64,000 nucleotides of DNA, taken from Sophora flavescens. Taxonomy: Eukaryota > Streptophyta > Magnoliopsida > Fabales > Fabaceae. The stretch covers positions 71,793,836 through 71,857,835 of the forward strand of contig CM061063.1 of assembly GCA_030762895.1 (NCBI GenBank), given 5' to 3'. Below are positions 34,944 to 47,373 of the stretch, piece by piece; positions within the stretch are counted from its first letter, which is position 1; each line of letters starts with the position of its first letter. The notes beneath the pieces are model-generated. The model worked only from the letters and a program-made list of their open reading frames with translations, made no database searches and had not been told where the DNA came from. The position numbers and the translations under genes were made by a program.

Positions 34944-37900
34944 CTAAACCAAAGAATCCTCAAACTGTATGACACCCATGTGAGCAGTGTGCTCATGAAA
35001 GACCTTGGGTGGAAGGCCCTTTGTTAGAGGGTCTGCTATCATGGAGTTTGTCCCTAAGTGTTCTATGGAAATCTGTCCACTTTGTACTCTCTCCTTGACA
35101 ACTAGGAACTTGATGTCGATGTGTTTCGACTTTGTCGAGCTCCTATTGTTATTGGAGTATAAGACGGCTGATTTGTTGTCACAGTATAACTTAAGTGGTC
35201 TTTCAATCCCTTCCAAAATTCGTAGCCCAGTGACAAAATTCCTCAGCCAAATCCCATGATTTGATGCCTCATAACATGCTACAAACTCTGCTGCCATGGT
35301 GGATGAAGCAATAAGCGTTTGCTTGGCACTGCGCCAAGGAATTGCACCACCAGTCAACAGATAGATATAGCCCGAAGTGGATCTTCTACTATCTTGGCAT
35401 CCGGCAAAATCGGAGTCAGAATACCCAATGATCTCCAAAGAGTCTGATCTCCTATATGTGAGCATATGATCTTTTGTTCTCTTCAAATACCTCATAACTC
35501 TTTTGGCTGCTTTCCAATGATCCATTCCTGGATTGCTTAAGTATCTACCTAAAACTCCAACAATGTACGCTATGTCCGGACGCGTACAAACCTGAGCATA
35601 CATTTGACTCCCTACAGCTGATGCATAGGGAATCTTCTGCATCTCCTGAATCTCAATATTTCCTTTTGGGCATTGACTGAGACTAAATTTGTCTCCCTTA
35701 GCGACCGGGGTATCACCTGGTTTGCAGTCCTGCATGCCAAATCTTTTGAGCACCTTATCGATATAGATGCTTTGTGATAATCCTAGAATACCTCGAGATC
35801 GATCTCAATGTATCTGGATCCCTAATACAAAGGAGGCGTCACCAAGATCTTTCATCTCGAAATTTCTTGATAGAAATCTCTTGGTTTCGTGCAACATGCC
35901 TATATTGTTAGTGGCAAGCAGTATGTCATCAACATACAATACCAGGAAAATATACTTGCTCCCACTGAATTTGTGATACACACAATCGTCAACCGCATTC
36001 ATCTCAAAACCAAATGAGAGAACTACCTGATGAAACTTGTGGTACCACTGACGAGACGCCTGTTTTAGTCCATAGATGGATTTTGTCAATTTGCAAACCA
36101 TTTTCTTTGGGTCTCCCGACACAAAGTTTTCTGGTTGCACCATATAGATTGTTTCATCAATGTTGCCATTGAGAAACGCCGTCTTAACATCCATCTGATG
36201 TAGCTCCAAATCATAATGTGCAACAAGAGCCATGATTGTCCTAAAAGAGTCCTTCGATGAAACCAGGGAGAAGGTCTCTTTAAAGTCAATCCCTTCCTTT
36301 TGAGTATAGCCCTTGGCTACAAGACGAGCCTTATACCTTTCCACATTACCTTTGGAATCCCTTTTGGTCTTAAATATCCATTTGCAACCAATGGGTTTCG
36401 CACTTTCAGTAATGGGACAAGTTCCCAAACCTTATTGTCTTGCATGGACTTATACCCCTCATTCATTGCTTCAATCCATTTTTCCGAGTTGGAATCTTGC
36501 ATGGCTTCACGGAAATTGATTGGATCATTTTCCATCATACCATCATTTTCCTCATGTTCTTGGAGAAATACTATGTAATCATCCGGAATAGCATTTCTTC
36601 TTTCTCTAGTGGATCGTCGCAACGGCACTGGTTCTTGAAGCACTGGTTCTTGAAGATCTTGAGTTTGTTCTTATGGGACAACTAATTCATCTTGAATGGG
36701 AGTTTGAACAACAATGTCTTGGAGAGGTTCCGTACTTGCTTCATCAGAAGCAACTGTATGAACCGGTCCTGGAATTGAAACTGATTCTTCCTCAAAGACA
36801 AAGTCTCTAACCTTATTTCTCCCGCCAAACTCAATATCCTCAAAGAACGTGGCAGTTCCCGTCTCAAAAAATGTCTTTAATTTGGGATCGTAAAATTTAT
36901 AGCCCCTGGATCGTTCAGAATAGCCAATAAAGTAGCTGCTCACTGTTCGGGGATCCAATTTCCTTTCATTTGGCCTATAAGGCCTTGCCTCAGCTGGACA
37001 TCCCCATACATGAAGGTGATTTAGACTAGGCTTTCTACCTGTCCAAAGCTCATAGGGTGTTTTGGCAGCTGCCTTAGTTGGCACTCTGTTCAAAATGTAA
37101 GCTGCAGTCTTCAATGCCTCTCCCCAGAGTGACTCCGGTAAAGTAGAATGACATAGCATACTCCTTACCATATCCTTAAGAGTCCGGTTTCGTCTTTCAG
37201 CTACACCATTCATGCTAGGTGACCCCGGCATGGTGTACTGTGGGACGATCCCACATTCCTGAAGGTATTTGGCAAATGGTCCCGGACGTTGTTCACCTGA
37301 ACCGTCATACCTACCGTAATATTCACCTCCACGGTCAGATTTGACACTCTTAATTCTTTTATCGAGTTGATTTTCAACTTCAGCCTTAAATGATTTGAAC
37401 ACGTCCAAAGATTGAGACTTTTCATGTATAAGAAATAGGTACGCATATCTGGAATAATCGTCTATGAATGATATAAAGTATTGTTGACCATTCCAAGATG
37501 GTGTTGGAAATGGCCCACAAATGTCCGTATGTATCAATTCTAAGACATCTGTAGCTCTATATGCTCCCAATTTCTTTTGTTTGGTCTGTTTGCCCTTAAT
37601 GCACTCAACACAGACATTAAAGTCTGTAAAGTCAATGGAATCAAGGATCCCATTTGACACAAGTCGTTCAACTCTATTTCTAGAGATGTGACCTAGACGC
37701 TTGTGCCACAACGCTCCTGAATTTGCATTGTCAACTTTGCGCTTAGTACCACGTGATTCCACATTCAAGTTTTCATTATAGGAAGCAATAGTGTCAAGCA
37801 AATATAAATTGTCATACACCATAAGAGTACCAGTTCCAACAACATTTGAATTAATAGATAAACTGAATTGATTGTTTCCAAATGAACAATGATAACCAAA

Positions 37901-39046
37901 TTTGTCCAAACAAGAAACAGAAACTAAATTCCGTCTAAAGGACGGTACAACAAAAGTATCCATTAAATCCAAATAATAACCAGTACTTAATAACAACCTA
38001 AAATGACCTATTGCCTCTACTTCTACCGACTTTCCATCTACCACATAAATGCGTCTTTCAGCATCAGTTGGCCTTCGGTAACTCAGGCAACCCTGCATTG
38101 AAACACTGATGTTAGTAGTAGCCCCAGAATCTAACCACCAAGTGTTTCTAGGTACTGAAGCTAAATTTACCTCAGAACAGACCAAAGTAAGGAACATACC
38201 TTTCTTTTCAAGCCAGGCATGATACTTGGTACATTCCTTCTTGACATGTCCAATCTTGCCACAAAAGAAGCAACCGTTGTCACCCTTATTTTGCTTCTTT
38301 TGTGTTGGACCCTTAGCAGCTTCATTCTTAGTATCCTTATGTTTCCTCCTTTTGCCCTTGTCTTTAGAGGTGCTTGCTAAGTGAGCACTTTCTGTCCTTT
38401 CTTGCTTCATCCTCTCTTCCTCTTGCACACAATATGAAATGAGCTCGTTAAGAGACCATTTCTCCTTCCGATGCTTATAACTGATCTTAAATTGACTGAA
38501 TTGTGCAGGAAGAGATATTAGCACCAAATGTGCGAGTAAGTCATCTGATAACTCGAGCTTTAGAGCCTTAAGCTTGGAAGCAATATTAGACATTTCCATT
38601 ATGTACTCCCTTACATTTCCTTTGCCCTTATACTTCATAGAAATCAAGCTTTGAAGGAGTGTGCTTGTTTCTGCCTTATCACTTTTGGCAAAGCGTTTCT
38701 CAATTTCGGCAAGGAATTCTATGGCACTTGTTATCTTTTCAGATATAGCACCCCTAAATGCCTCAGGAATGCCGCGCTTAATGATCATGAGACTCATACG
38801 ATTGGAGCGTTCCCACTTCTCATAAGTTTTCCTCTCTTCAGAGGTACTGGAGTCCGTAAGAGAAGAGGGTTTCTCCATCCTTAGTGCAAGGTCAAGATCC
38901 ATGCAGCCCAGAACAATTAAAATGTTCTCTTTCCAGTCCTTAAAGTTTGTACCATTAAGGACCGGAACCGAATTCATGTTAATTAGCAGATACAGTAGCA
39001 ATATTAGCTGGAAAGAGAACAAAACAAACAACATAAATATACTCAC
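34944..39046 (-). pseudogene. Copia 2 gag-pol polyprotein, two stops and one frameshift
   Basis: Minus strand. Gag begins with the methionine at 39046 or MNSVPVLNGTNFKDW about 23 codons later, and has zinc knuckle CFFCGKIGHVKKEC at about 38270. Protease has WWLDSGATTNIS, the integrase zinc region has HKRLGHISRNRVERL, and the integrase core has IHTDICGPF, KSDRGGEYYG and GVAERRN. Reverse transcriptase has KARLVAKGYTQKEGIDF and LYVDDILLATNN. RNase H has YSDSDFAGCQD and STMAAEFVAC. A TAA at 36671-36673 follows the integrase tail, a 1-bp loss near 36415 shifts frame inside WELVP..., and a TGA at 35805-35807 (probably from CGA) precedes the RNase H part. It was probably mobilised in trans, or decayed just after insertion. 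Confidence 0.93.
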
Positions 39047-40267
39047 ATCATAATTTAAAATTCAATCGTCAACAAATTCAAATAATTGTATAATTCATCT
39101 CAAGATACCTAGTGCAACATTAATGTCAAGTCTTTGGACAGTAATATTAATTGCTAGTGGTACTCTTGTTGTAATGATCAAACATTGATAATAATGCATG
39201 TCAAATAATAAACCCCTCTTTGGATTGATTTATCATTCACATGTACAACATTATAATTATCACATGTTTACCATCACAGGTGTCTACGTAATCCGGCCAA
39301 ATATTAACCTTCCTTTGGGCCGATTAATACCCGCATGGATACACGTATACACTAACATTTAACATTTCTTATGAGCAATCTGCACAAAGAGGTCACTTTG
39401 GCGACTTCATGTTTCAATTGGCTCACTTAAAATGTTAAACAATTATACAATTCAAAATTATGAGCAAAAAATTTGAATTCATTAAGATCTCCTTTAACAA
39501 GATTGTTTGAACACCAAACGTCAGAAGTTAAACTGTAGCCTAGTGGTTGGCCCTCTGCCTACAAACCAGTATGTACTGGGTTCGATTCCCGCCTATGCCA
39601 AACTGATCATTTTATTCATTTTCCATAAAAATTACTTAAAATAAAATTAAATGCACAAGGAGCCCTTCAATGAGAATCGATCCCTGGACATTTGCGAAAC
39701 GTTGTGACCGCTCAAGCCACTGGACCAAAGCACACGCTGCTTAATGCAGCGAACTTTAAAATATAAATATGAATCACAACGATTCATAAAGAAACCGGCA
39801 CCATTACGGTCACAGAAATTGCAGCAACTTTACTACCAAGTTACATTTAAATTCCACAAAAACTGAATATGTGGGGAAAGATACACCACAAGAATGAAAA
39901 ATAAACATTTCCAATAAAATCAATCAAAACATATCAGCATTACACATTTACACTGTATTTGCTATTAATGCCTTTTTCATGTTGATATGTGATGCGTAGA
40001 CAGATTTTAGGAAGAAAAAAAAATGCTTTCTGGCCGTTCTTCACCCATTTTAAACAGGACGTGAGAGACAAATAAAACCACAGTCTCTACGTCAATTAGA
40101 AATCATGTTGCATGGTGAATAATCAATTAATTTATCAATTACTCAACATAATCCAACATGAAACAGAGACCGATTCATGAAAAAAAAATTACATCATGGA
40201 AGATCAATGAATAAAAATTTAAGAATAACATTAAGACTTAAATCATACATGAATTGATCATGGGTTT
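39047..40267 (-). other. Copia 2 untranslated leader with tRNA-like sequences
   Basis: Between primer site and gag lie two tRNA-like stretches. On the minus strand at about 39740-39665 is GGTCCAGTGGCTTGAGCGG followed by GGGATCGATTCTC. On the plus strand at about 39535-39601 is TAGCCTAGTGGTTGG followed by GGGTTCGATTCCCGCC. Both look like A-box/B-box pairs of tRNA genes, but the arms do not fold into a clean tRNA. The rest is AT-rich. Confidence 0.5.
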
Positions 40268-40278
40268 CTCTGATACCA
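40268..40278 (-). other. Copia 2 primer-binding site
   Basis: Minus TGGTATCAGAG, complementary to the 3' end of initiator-Met tRNA, two bases inside the 5' LTR. Confidence 0.9.
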
Positions 40279-40280
40279 CT

Positions 40281-40894
40281 TGTTAGAATCATAATTATTT
40301 GTGCCTAAACATGTTTCTTATTCCTTAAACATCATGTAGACAAAATCAATATCAACAAGAAACATGTTCATCTTCAAGAACAAATACAAAAGAAAATTTT
40401 ATCTATAATCCCATGGCAATTCAAGATGATTATCGAATGCGGAAGCGTACCCGGAGGATCCATGAAATCTTGTTGGAAATGTTGAAGTTCCTGATAAAGT
40501 AATGATCTTCCAATTGTAGATTCTCCTTATAGCCTTAGTTCCTCCTCTAATGGGATGAAGAGAATTGAAATTCTTTTCCTTTTGATTATGTCTACAATTG
40601 GGGACCATAACCCTTTATTTATAGGAATTGCATGCCCTTTCACGAAGAGTGATGTCCCTTCGGATTCAAACTCTTTCATGAAGAGTCATGACTATCCACA
40701 CATTTCTTATCTCTAATTTTGCCCATCATAAAAATAGAAATAAGACCTTATGGTATTTACACAATAATTTTCATAACAATTATGTCCATAGCCATAAACC
40801 TTACTTGAATTAGATCACTTTTAATTTGACTAATTAAAAAATAATGGCCCTAACACATTTAAACATTACAAGTGTGACCCAAAAATTTCTAACA
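40281..40894 (-). repeat. Copia 2 5' LTR
   Basis: 614 bp, TGTTAGAAT...TTCTAACA, with 6-bp terminal inverted repeats TGTTAG/CTAACA. Minus TATAAATAAA at 40614-40623 is the likely promoter. Confidence 0.93.
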
Positions 40895-41640
40895 CTTTAG
40901 CCTTGTTAACAGGTCAATAGCTAAGCTTCTTCCCCAAGCCCATGATAAGCATATCCATATATCATAGCAGTTCAAGACACTACATTACGGCCACTGATAG
41001 CATTGAAAAACTTGCAGGCATCTTTTAATGTTTCCACATATACCATGCAAGAAGCCACATGAAGATCAATTCAAAGCAAGTTTGATAACCCAAGAATGGA
41101 AATATTTGCCTATGTCCAATGCTGCTAAGCCAGCGGCAGCTGAGACACAGCTGGATGAGATAGACTCGTCAACCAGAAAAATGGAAACGGTTTGGAATTC
41201 TGCAAAAAGCTTAACATAGGAATGAACAAGAGCATTTTCTAAGCCCAACATAGGAATCAACAAGAGGCCCACCCACCACCACAACATCATTCCATGTTGA
41301 AAATCGGAAACATCAGCAGAGAGTTTAACAAGAATTGTGTAAGTGCCACAGAGAAATCAAAATCACTGGGGTGCATCCAGGATTCCAAATACATGTTGCC
41401 CCACGTGGACATAACATGAGAGCAGTATCGTCCAAGAAACCAAACTCGGTTCAGGAATTTCATCAATTATGTTATGTGCATTCTCGTGTTCTCCAACATC
41501 CCCATGAAACCTAACCATACTGTTCTGTACAAAGGAATTCCTGCTCCTCCAAATGCAATTACCCCATGTGGTCAAATGCACTCGTACAGAAATGCTATAT
41601 CAAAGATATGAAGAATAGAATGTGAGAATTGAATTGATGT
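40895..41640 (-). pseudogene. PPR pseudogene copy B, 5' piece
   Basis: The minus strand carries FVQNSMVRFHGDVGEHENAH, IDEIPEPSLVSWTILLSCYV and AAAGLAALDIGKYFHSWVIK. It matches copy A but lacks the part corresponding to about 430-830 of copy A and has its own truncation after VGQHVFG. Its continuation lies at 33798-33937, beyond Copia 2. Confidence 0.8.
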
Positions 41641-42541
41641 CGAAACCTTGCCTAAGATATGCTAGAATTTCTCTTGTGAATTGGAACATCCATTATAATT
41701 TGACACGTAACAAGCAAATATCCATTCCATTTAGGTGAATTCTTGGGTACCTACAATAAATATGGGGTAAAATTTACACTTCCCAATTGGACCATTCAAA
41801 AGTTGACAACTCAATTAAAAAGGCCACTTCAACAGCACCTCAGAGTTGATCAGGTATTTATCTTTTAAACCCCTCCTCACTTTTTACCTTGTATATTTAC
41901 CCCACAGGGACCTTGGTGCAAACCCAAAATAAATTTATTTTCCTTTTTCTTTTTTTAGTCCAAAAGAACCAGCTTGTTCCACCCAGCATCACGTTCGACC
42001 CGCATAGGAGCTTATTCGGCGAACCAGCTTGCTCCACCAAGCATCACGTTCTCTTCATCTTTCATTCGGTGACCTTATTCTACGATGGTAGCTTATTCAT
42101 AGGAGCTTCTTGTTGCCGCAATTGTTGAATCATTTATGAGGTTTGAATCATTGAAGCATTTTTCTTGCAATTTTTGGATGTGTTAATCACTTGATTGATT
42201 TTCGTTTTTGAATTAGAAATTGATTTCAAGCTTCAAATATTGAAGCTCAGGTGTTTCTTTCTTCTATTTTCATCTTCTTTTGTTCAATTGTATATGTTGT
42301 TTAGAAGGATTCAGATCTAGAAAAACCCATTTGGTTTACATATTTACTTTGCCTATCTTCTGTTTGATGAAGTTCCTGAATTAACATTCTTGTGATGAAG
42401 TTCCCATTTGGTTTACATATTTACTTTTCTTCCTGGAATGATGATGGATCAGGAGGTTATAATATACTATGCATAATCCCAAGAATTTAAGTTCATCTAG
42501 TATTTCAACAGGTCTAACTAAAACACCTTTTATTGTTATAG
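41641..42541. other. Spacer upstream of the Ulp1-like gene
   Basis: No convincing start codon or first exon of the Ulp1-like gene was found here. Some exon-like composition lies around 41960-42125 (GTTCCACCCAGCATCACG and a near copy GCTCCACCAAGCATCACG, an approximately 45-bp tandem duplication), but no family was recognised. Confidence 0.4.
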
Positions 42542-43600
42542 ATTCTGAACTGTGCGTCATGCATGCTGACTGATCAAGAGAGGACCAAAAAATGTTTCCC
42601 TGAATTCTGGTTTTTTCCAACCATGTTTGCGGTAAAAATACTCTTACCTTGTGCCCAATCTGTTTCTGATTCCATTTTATCTTATCTTCTGGTTCATAAA
42701 ATATTAATGTTTCTAATGAATGATGCAGCAATTTGTGGATACATGGAGCATGACTCCAGCAGACATGTTTAAGCTCTATGGCTACAAGTTCATGGGTATG
42801 ATTGACTACATTAAGAAGGTAATACGACTTCACTTCACAAATAAATCAACTCTGTAGTAATTATACTGGTTTGTTTGGAACTGAACATGATCCTGTTATT
42901 TAATGTAAACAGATTTACATTCCTATAAATGAAGATAATCTGCACTGGTTTCTCATTGTTGTGGACTTGACTGCAAAACAAATTGTCCTATTGGACTCTT
43001 TTCCATCCCCTCATCATGCTGACGCAAGACTCAACAAAGTCCAGAAAGTGGTAATGAACCCAACCATTTATTGAATAACCCATTTATATGTGTATCACAC
43101 CTATGCTGAATTTGTAGTGACTAAATTTTATTTTGCAGGCCCTGTTTCTACAAGACCTGTTAAAGTACAGATTTGAGAGCACCCTGAAAAAAATTGAACC
43201 AATACTTGTATCCAAATTTGTTGTTGTTGTGCCTGAGGGACTTCCCATGCAAAGGAATGACTCGTAAGAACAACATGGGCCTTTATGTCTTTTTAGCATA
43301 CCTAGCTATTACACTAAAATTTATGTCTGACTTGTGTGCTGGATCTATCTTTAAAAGAATGATTGTGGCGTTTATGTGGCAAAATGGATGATGACCCATG
43401 AAGACGACAACTATATAATAGAGGTGCTCATTTAGTTTCAGTTATTTGAGCAATGAGTAATTTCCAATCGTCCCTAATTTTGAATGACATTACAGGTTAA
43501 TGATGGTACTAGACTGCTGCTTGCACTTGATTTGGTATTGAAGCCACACAATGAGAAGAGGGAGCATGTGAAGCTGGGTGCTATTGAGCTGAACAAGTGA
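42542..43600 (+). pseudogene. Ulp1-like (C48) cysteine protease gene fragment, six exon-like segments
   Basis: Canonical AG/GT borders define in-phase segments. 42542-42631 has LTDQERTKKCFPEFWFFPT. 42729-42818 has TPADMFKLYGYKFMGMIDY. 42913-43050 has IYIPINEDNLHWFLIVVDL and IVLLDSFPS. 43139-43263 has VPEGLPMQRND, 43358-43423 has NDCGVYVAKWMMTHED, and 43496-43600 has LLLALDLVLKPHNEK, ending in TGA. His (HW), Asp (LDSF), Gln (MQ) and Cys (NDCG) of a Ulp1/SENP-type protease that cleaves SUMO-like conjugates are all present. The donor at 43264 leaves phase 2, whereas the next acceptor (43357) needs phase 0, so the fourth and fifth segments do not join in frame by GT-AG rules. No N-terminal exon or start codon was found. 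It is a decayed host gene, or one carried by an unseen transposon. Confidence 0.65.
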
Positions 43601-45311
43601 TTCTGCAATGTAAACAATGAAGCGAGGACTTAATTATATAGTTTATATATTTTAAAATGACTATGGACATTTTGGGTTTTTAATTATGGATAATTAGCAC
43701 TTCTGTTTTAGTGACTATGAACTAGTATTAATATTTTGGGTTGAATGGACTTATTTGAATTTTGTGACAGCTACATTATGGTGTGAAATCTTGGACTAAT
43801 CCATTATGTGACTATGGATATTTTGTGGAAATTACTTACCCTGCTATATATGTTCATGTGTTATTTCTTCCACTGTTTTTTATCATATTGTTGTGCAGTG
43901 TACTAGGACCTAGGACCTTGGCCTTTCCCATGATGACTATCAGTATGGTAATCCCAGTATTTGTCCTTTGTCATTTTTACTTTGACATTGATTCCTAAAC
44001 CTCTGTACTGAATGTAACTCTGAATTTTGAATGACAGATAATAAATCTCATGAAGAGGCTTTTACTCTATTCTTTTTGATGGAGTTGCTGCCACCGTACG
44101 CCCGCCGACCGTCTTCAATATTTTGCCTCTTCATCACTGGAACCGTGCTAATTAGATTAGAATGACAAAAGATTGTACTTTCATATCAGCTGTTTATGCT
44201 AATGTCTTTGTAGAATGTAACTTATAGATATTGAATTGTCCAAATTGTAACATAGGAAGTGAGTTATATGAAGTACATCAACTCTGATATGTTGGTTTCC
44301 CAGGTTGGACAAAAAGTTCTGATTGTTTTTGCTGTAAATGTTAATGAATGAAATGAGCATTTCCTTATTTAAATATTTCTGGTGAGTTGTTGTTGCTGTG
44401 CACACATTCTTGAACCAGGAACTTGTTGCAAAAGTATACTAATAGCTAGATTAAACCATCTCTTAGTAAGATACATACAGAAAAAACACTAACCAAAACA
44501 GTGAACCAAAATTGTGCCAAAGCACCAGGGCCAAAACAATCACCGTACATGGATTTATTCTCCTTAAACACAATCTGATTACACTGCATACACTTAGAAA
44601 ATACATTCTTGGGTAACTGCCTAACATAAAGGAACTAAAACAGTGGCCTATAATTGTGCCAAAGCACGTAAAAGGGCAAAAAACTCATTGAAAATGCATT
44701 GTTCTATCGAACAGAACTTGCACACACCCTGAAACTTGCACTATATCACTCTTTTGATACTCTATATACTTAGAAATTATTAGGTAACTTCATGACACAG
44801 CAAAATCATGGACAACAATCAATTCTCAACAACTGAAGTTCTTAAAAACCTGCATATTCAACCATTTGACAAATTCTCATTTCATTAATATAGTCTCAGT
44901 GATACACTTGCTAAAAAAAAAGGTCTTGGAACCATCTACTACCAATTTGACGGACATTTCATGCCAAACAATTACACTTTCCAAATAAATACATCAAAAC
45001 AAAGATTTTGAAATAAATAAATACATCAAAAAAAGGTTTTGGAACCATCTACTACCAATTTGACAGACATTTCATGCCAAACAATTACACTTTCCAAATA
45101 AATACATCAAAACACTTTCCAAATTACACTTTCCAAACAATTACATTTAAGGAAAGCTTTTTTTTTTTAGAAAAAAGTTATTTTCATGCCATCTGATACA
45201 AAGAACTGTCAGATTATTTTCACTTGATTATTTTTCATCTAAGAACTCTTTTCCCTAACTTACCCTCAACTGTTTCCACTCTCCTATGAGAGAGGCAACT
45301 TTTTCTATCGT
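43601..45311. repeat. Spacer with a 110-bp tandem duplication
   Basis: No gene seen. About 44922-45000 and 45034-45115 are near-identical (GGAACCATCTACTACCAATT, GACATTTCATGCCAAAC, TTTCCAAATAAATACATC). Confidence 0.6.
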
Positions 45312-45319
45312 ATTGCACT

Positions 45320-45833
45320 CAAGGTTTACAAAATCGGACCGGCCATCGAACCGGTGAAGGCAGCAGTTCGAGGTTCAATGGTCTAACCGAGGTTGAACCG
45401 TGGTTGAACCGGTTATAATTAAATAATATTATTTTAATTTTTAATATAATATTTGTAACAATATTAAACAAAAAAACAACATAACAAATAAAATTATTAA
45501 GCACAAATTTTTTTATTTTGAAATTAAACTAAATAAATATAAAGATATATGTTAAAATCATCTTCATAGGGAAAACCAACCCAAAATTTACAACCAGTCC
45601 ACATATGTTAGAAAACAAAAGAATTGGGTTTTGGCTAGGATGACCCAAATCCTTTTATACTAATTTTTTTTTTAGGAAACTGGTTCGGGCCGGTGCAGTA
45701 CGGTTCACTACCGGTTATGACCGGTTTTACCGGTTTTGAATCGGTTTTCCGGTTTTTGCACCGGTTTACAACAGGGCCGGTTTTTCCTGCTGACCTGACT
45801 GGACCAGCCATCGTCCCGGTTTTTAAAACCTTG
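45320..45833. mobile_element. hAT-type non-autonomous element 1
   Basis: Terminal inverted repeats CAAGGTTTACAAAATCGG (left) and, read on the other strand, CAAGGTTTTAAAAACCGG (right). It is flanked by a perfect 8-bp target duplication ATTGCACT at 45312-45319 and 45834-45841, the hAT signature. Subterminal regions are full of ACCGGTT and GGTTCAA/TTGAACC motifs. 514 bp, no transposase. Confidence 0.92.
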
Positions 45834-45841
45834 ATTGCACT

Positions 45842-46879
45842 ACTCATGCTTCATCCAAAACCAATGGCACTGTGGCAATGTTACGGTGCTTGTGTTTTGT
45901 CAAATTATGTTATTGTGTTTCTATAAAAAAAAAAATTCATGTTAGGTACTCCTCTATTCTCGTATGTTTGTTTTCATAATCATTAAAAAAATTATAAGTT
46001 TCATTCCATTTTTTATGATAGAAAAAAATTTGATGACAAATATTAAAAAAAAATCAACAAGTTTTAATATTTAAAAAAGCACCATATTATTATAAATATA
46101 AACAAATAACTTTATACCATTTTTCGTAATTTGTCATGTAAAAGTGAGTTTTTTTATATCACCCAAACGAATCATCTTAAAATTGATTTTCAGTAAACAG
46201 GCTCAAACAAAAACAGATTGTGATTATAATCGATTATCACAATAATCGATTATACAAAAATTGATTATCAGCATAATCTTTTCTTTCCAGCTTTCTCAAA
46301 AACACTCGAAGAGTGGACGAATTGCTACAAAAGTGGGCGGGTCGTAACAATTTCGATTAAAATGACAGTTACACCCCTTGAAAAGTTGTGACATTCTTCA
46401 ACCATCATTCAATTTTCTACCACTCCTCCGTTTTTTCGATTTCTCCTAACACAAAATTTTGAGAAAAAATGAAAAAGATTTGAGTCATAATTAATTTTTG
46501 TTAATTTAAGAAAACAATTGAAAAACCTTTAATTTTAAAAAAAAGGTCTTTGGAATCAACTTGAGGGAGCGGGCTAGCGTGAGCTAGCGCCTCATATCTC
46601 TCACGGTGAGAGAGATATGAGAGAGGCATGAGAAATGCCTTCCACCATTGGATTAAGAAGTCCCATATATTTTATCATACACCCACCACACTGGATTTTT
46701 TTTTTCATTTTCATTTCCTTTCCCATCTAGTTGTAGCTTTACCTGTCGTATGAAGGCTTCGCCGTCGCCTTCAACTCACAGTCACAGTGGTGGGGTGGGG
46801 GTGGCAGACCCTCTCCCTCGAGTCACCACCATAGCAGCATCATTCTTTTGGTGCTTCAGCTCAAGATTCGGCTGGATAC
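45842..46879. repeat. Spacer with dispersed repeat and a palindrome
   Basis: No gene. 46310-46425 matches 1985-2085, and 46448-46563 matches 15950-16063. Near 46590-46620, CATATCTCTCAC and GTGAGAGAGATATG form an imperfect hairpin. Confidence 0.6.
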
Positions 46880-46889
46880 ATTTAACTTA

Positions 46890-47197
46890 GAGTAAACACC
46901 CAATTTGGTCTCTGAAATTGTGAAATAGTATCAACATAATCCTTGAAGTTATCAAAATTCCAAAAGCATCCCTGAATGATAAGTTGGTATCACTTTGGTC
47001 CCTCATTTTACTCATTTAATATCAATTAAGTCCCTGACACTGCTAATTTAAAATCAACTTAGTCCATACAATTTTCAACGTAGGGACTAAGTTGATTACC
47101 ATTTTACAACTTCAGGGACTAATTTGGAATTTCGATAATTTCAAGAATCAGGCTAATATTACTTCATAATTGCAAGAACCAAACCGGATGTTTACTC
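46890..47197. mobile_element. Mutator-like MITE with long inverted repeats
   Basis: Left end GAGTAAACACCCAATTTGG and, on the other strand, right end GAGTAAACATCCGGTTTGG. Complementarity continues for about 110 bp. It is flanked by a perfect 10-bp direct repeat ATTTAACTTA (46880-46889, 47198-47207), in the 9-11 bp range of Mutator-like elements. 308 bp, non-coding. Confidence 0.9.
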
Positions 47198-47373
47198 ATT
47201 TAACTTAATACACGATTAGGCTTTTCAAAATGAATATCCTTTATACGAAAGGTTAACTTTTTTTTAATAAAAAAACAATTTTATAAAAAAAGAAAAGAAA
47301 TGCAAACACATCATAATGACAATTGACATCCCAACTATGTTGGCACCTCAGAAGTCACCAATCATCTGTGACA

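Larger units (their letters stand above)
33938..40894 (-). mobile_element. Copia LTR retrotransposon 2 (6.96 kb), very young
   Basis: LTRs at 33938-34521 and 40281-40894, coding on the minus strand. The LTRs differ by only two substitutions and a 2-bp indel over about 585 comparable bases. The left (3') LTR lacks the terminal 27 bases present in the right LTR (TGTTAGAATCATAATTATTT...), and no target duplication is visible, so a small deletion removed the left junction. Primer site, polypurine tract and all protein domains are present, but gag-pol has two stops and one frameshift. It interrupts PPR copy B. Confidence 0.93.

Noticed and set aside
39535..39601. Possible functional tRNA gene
   Set aside because: A-box and B-box-like motifs exist, but acceptor and anticodon arms do not pair properly. 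It lies inside a retrotransposon leader.
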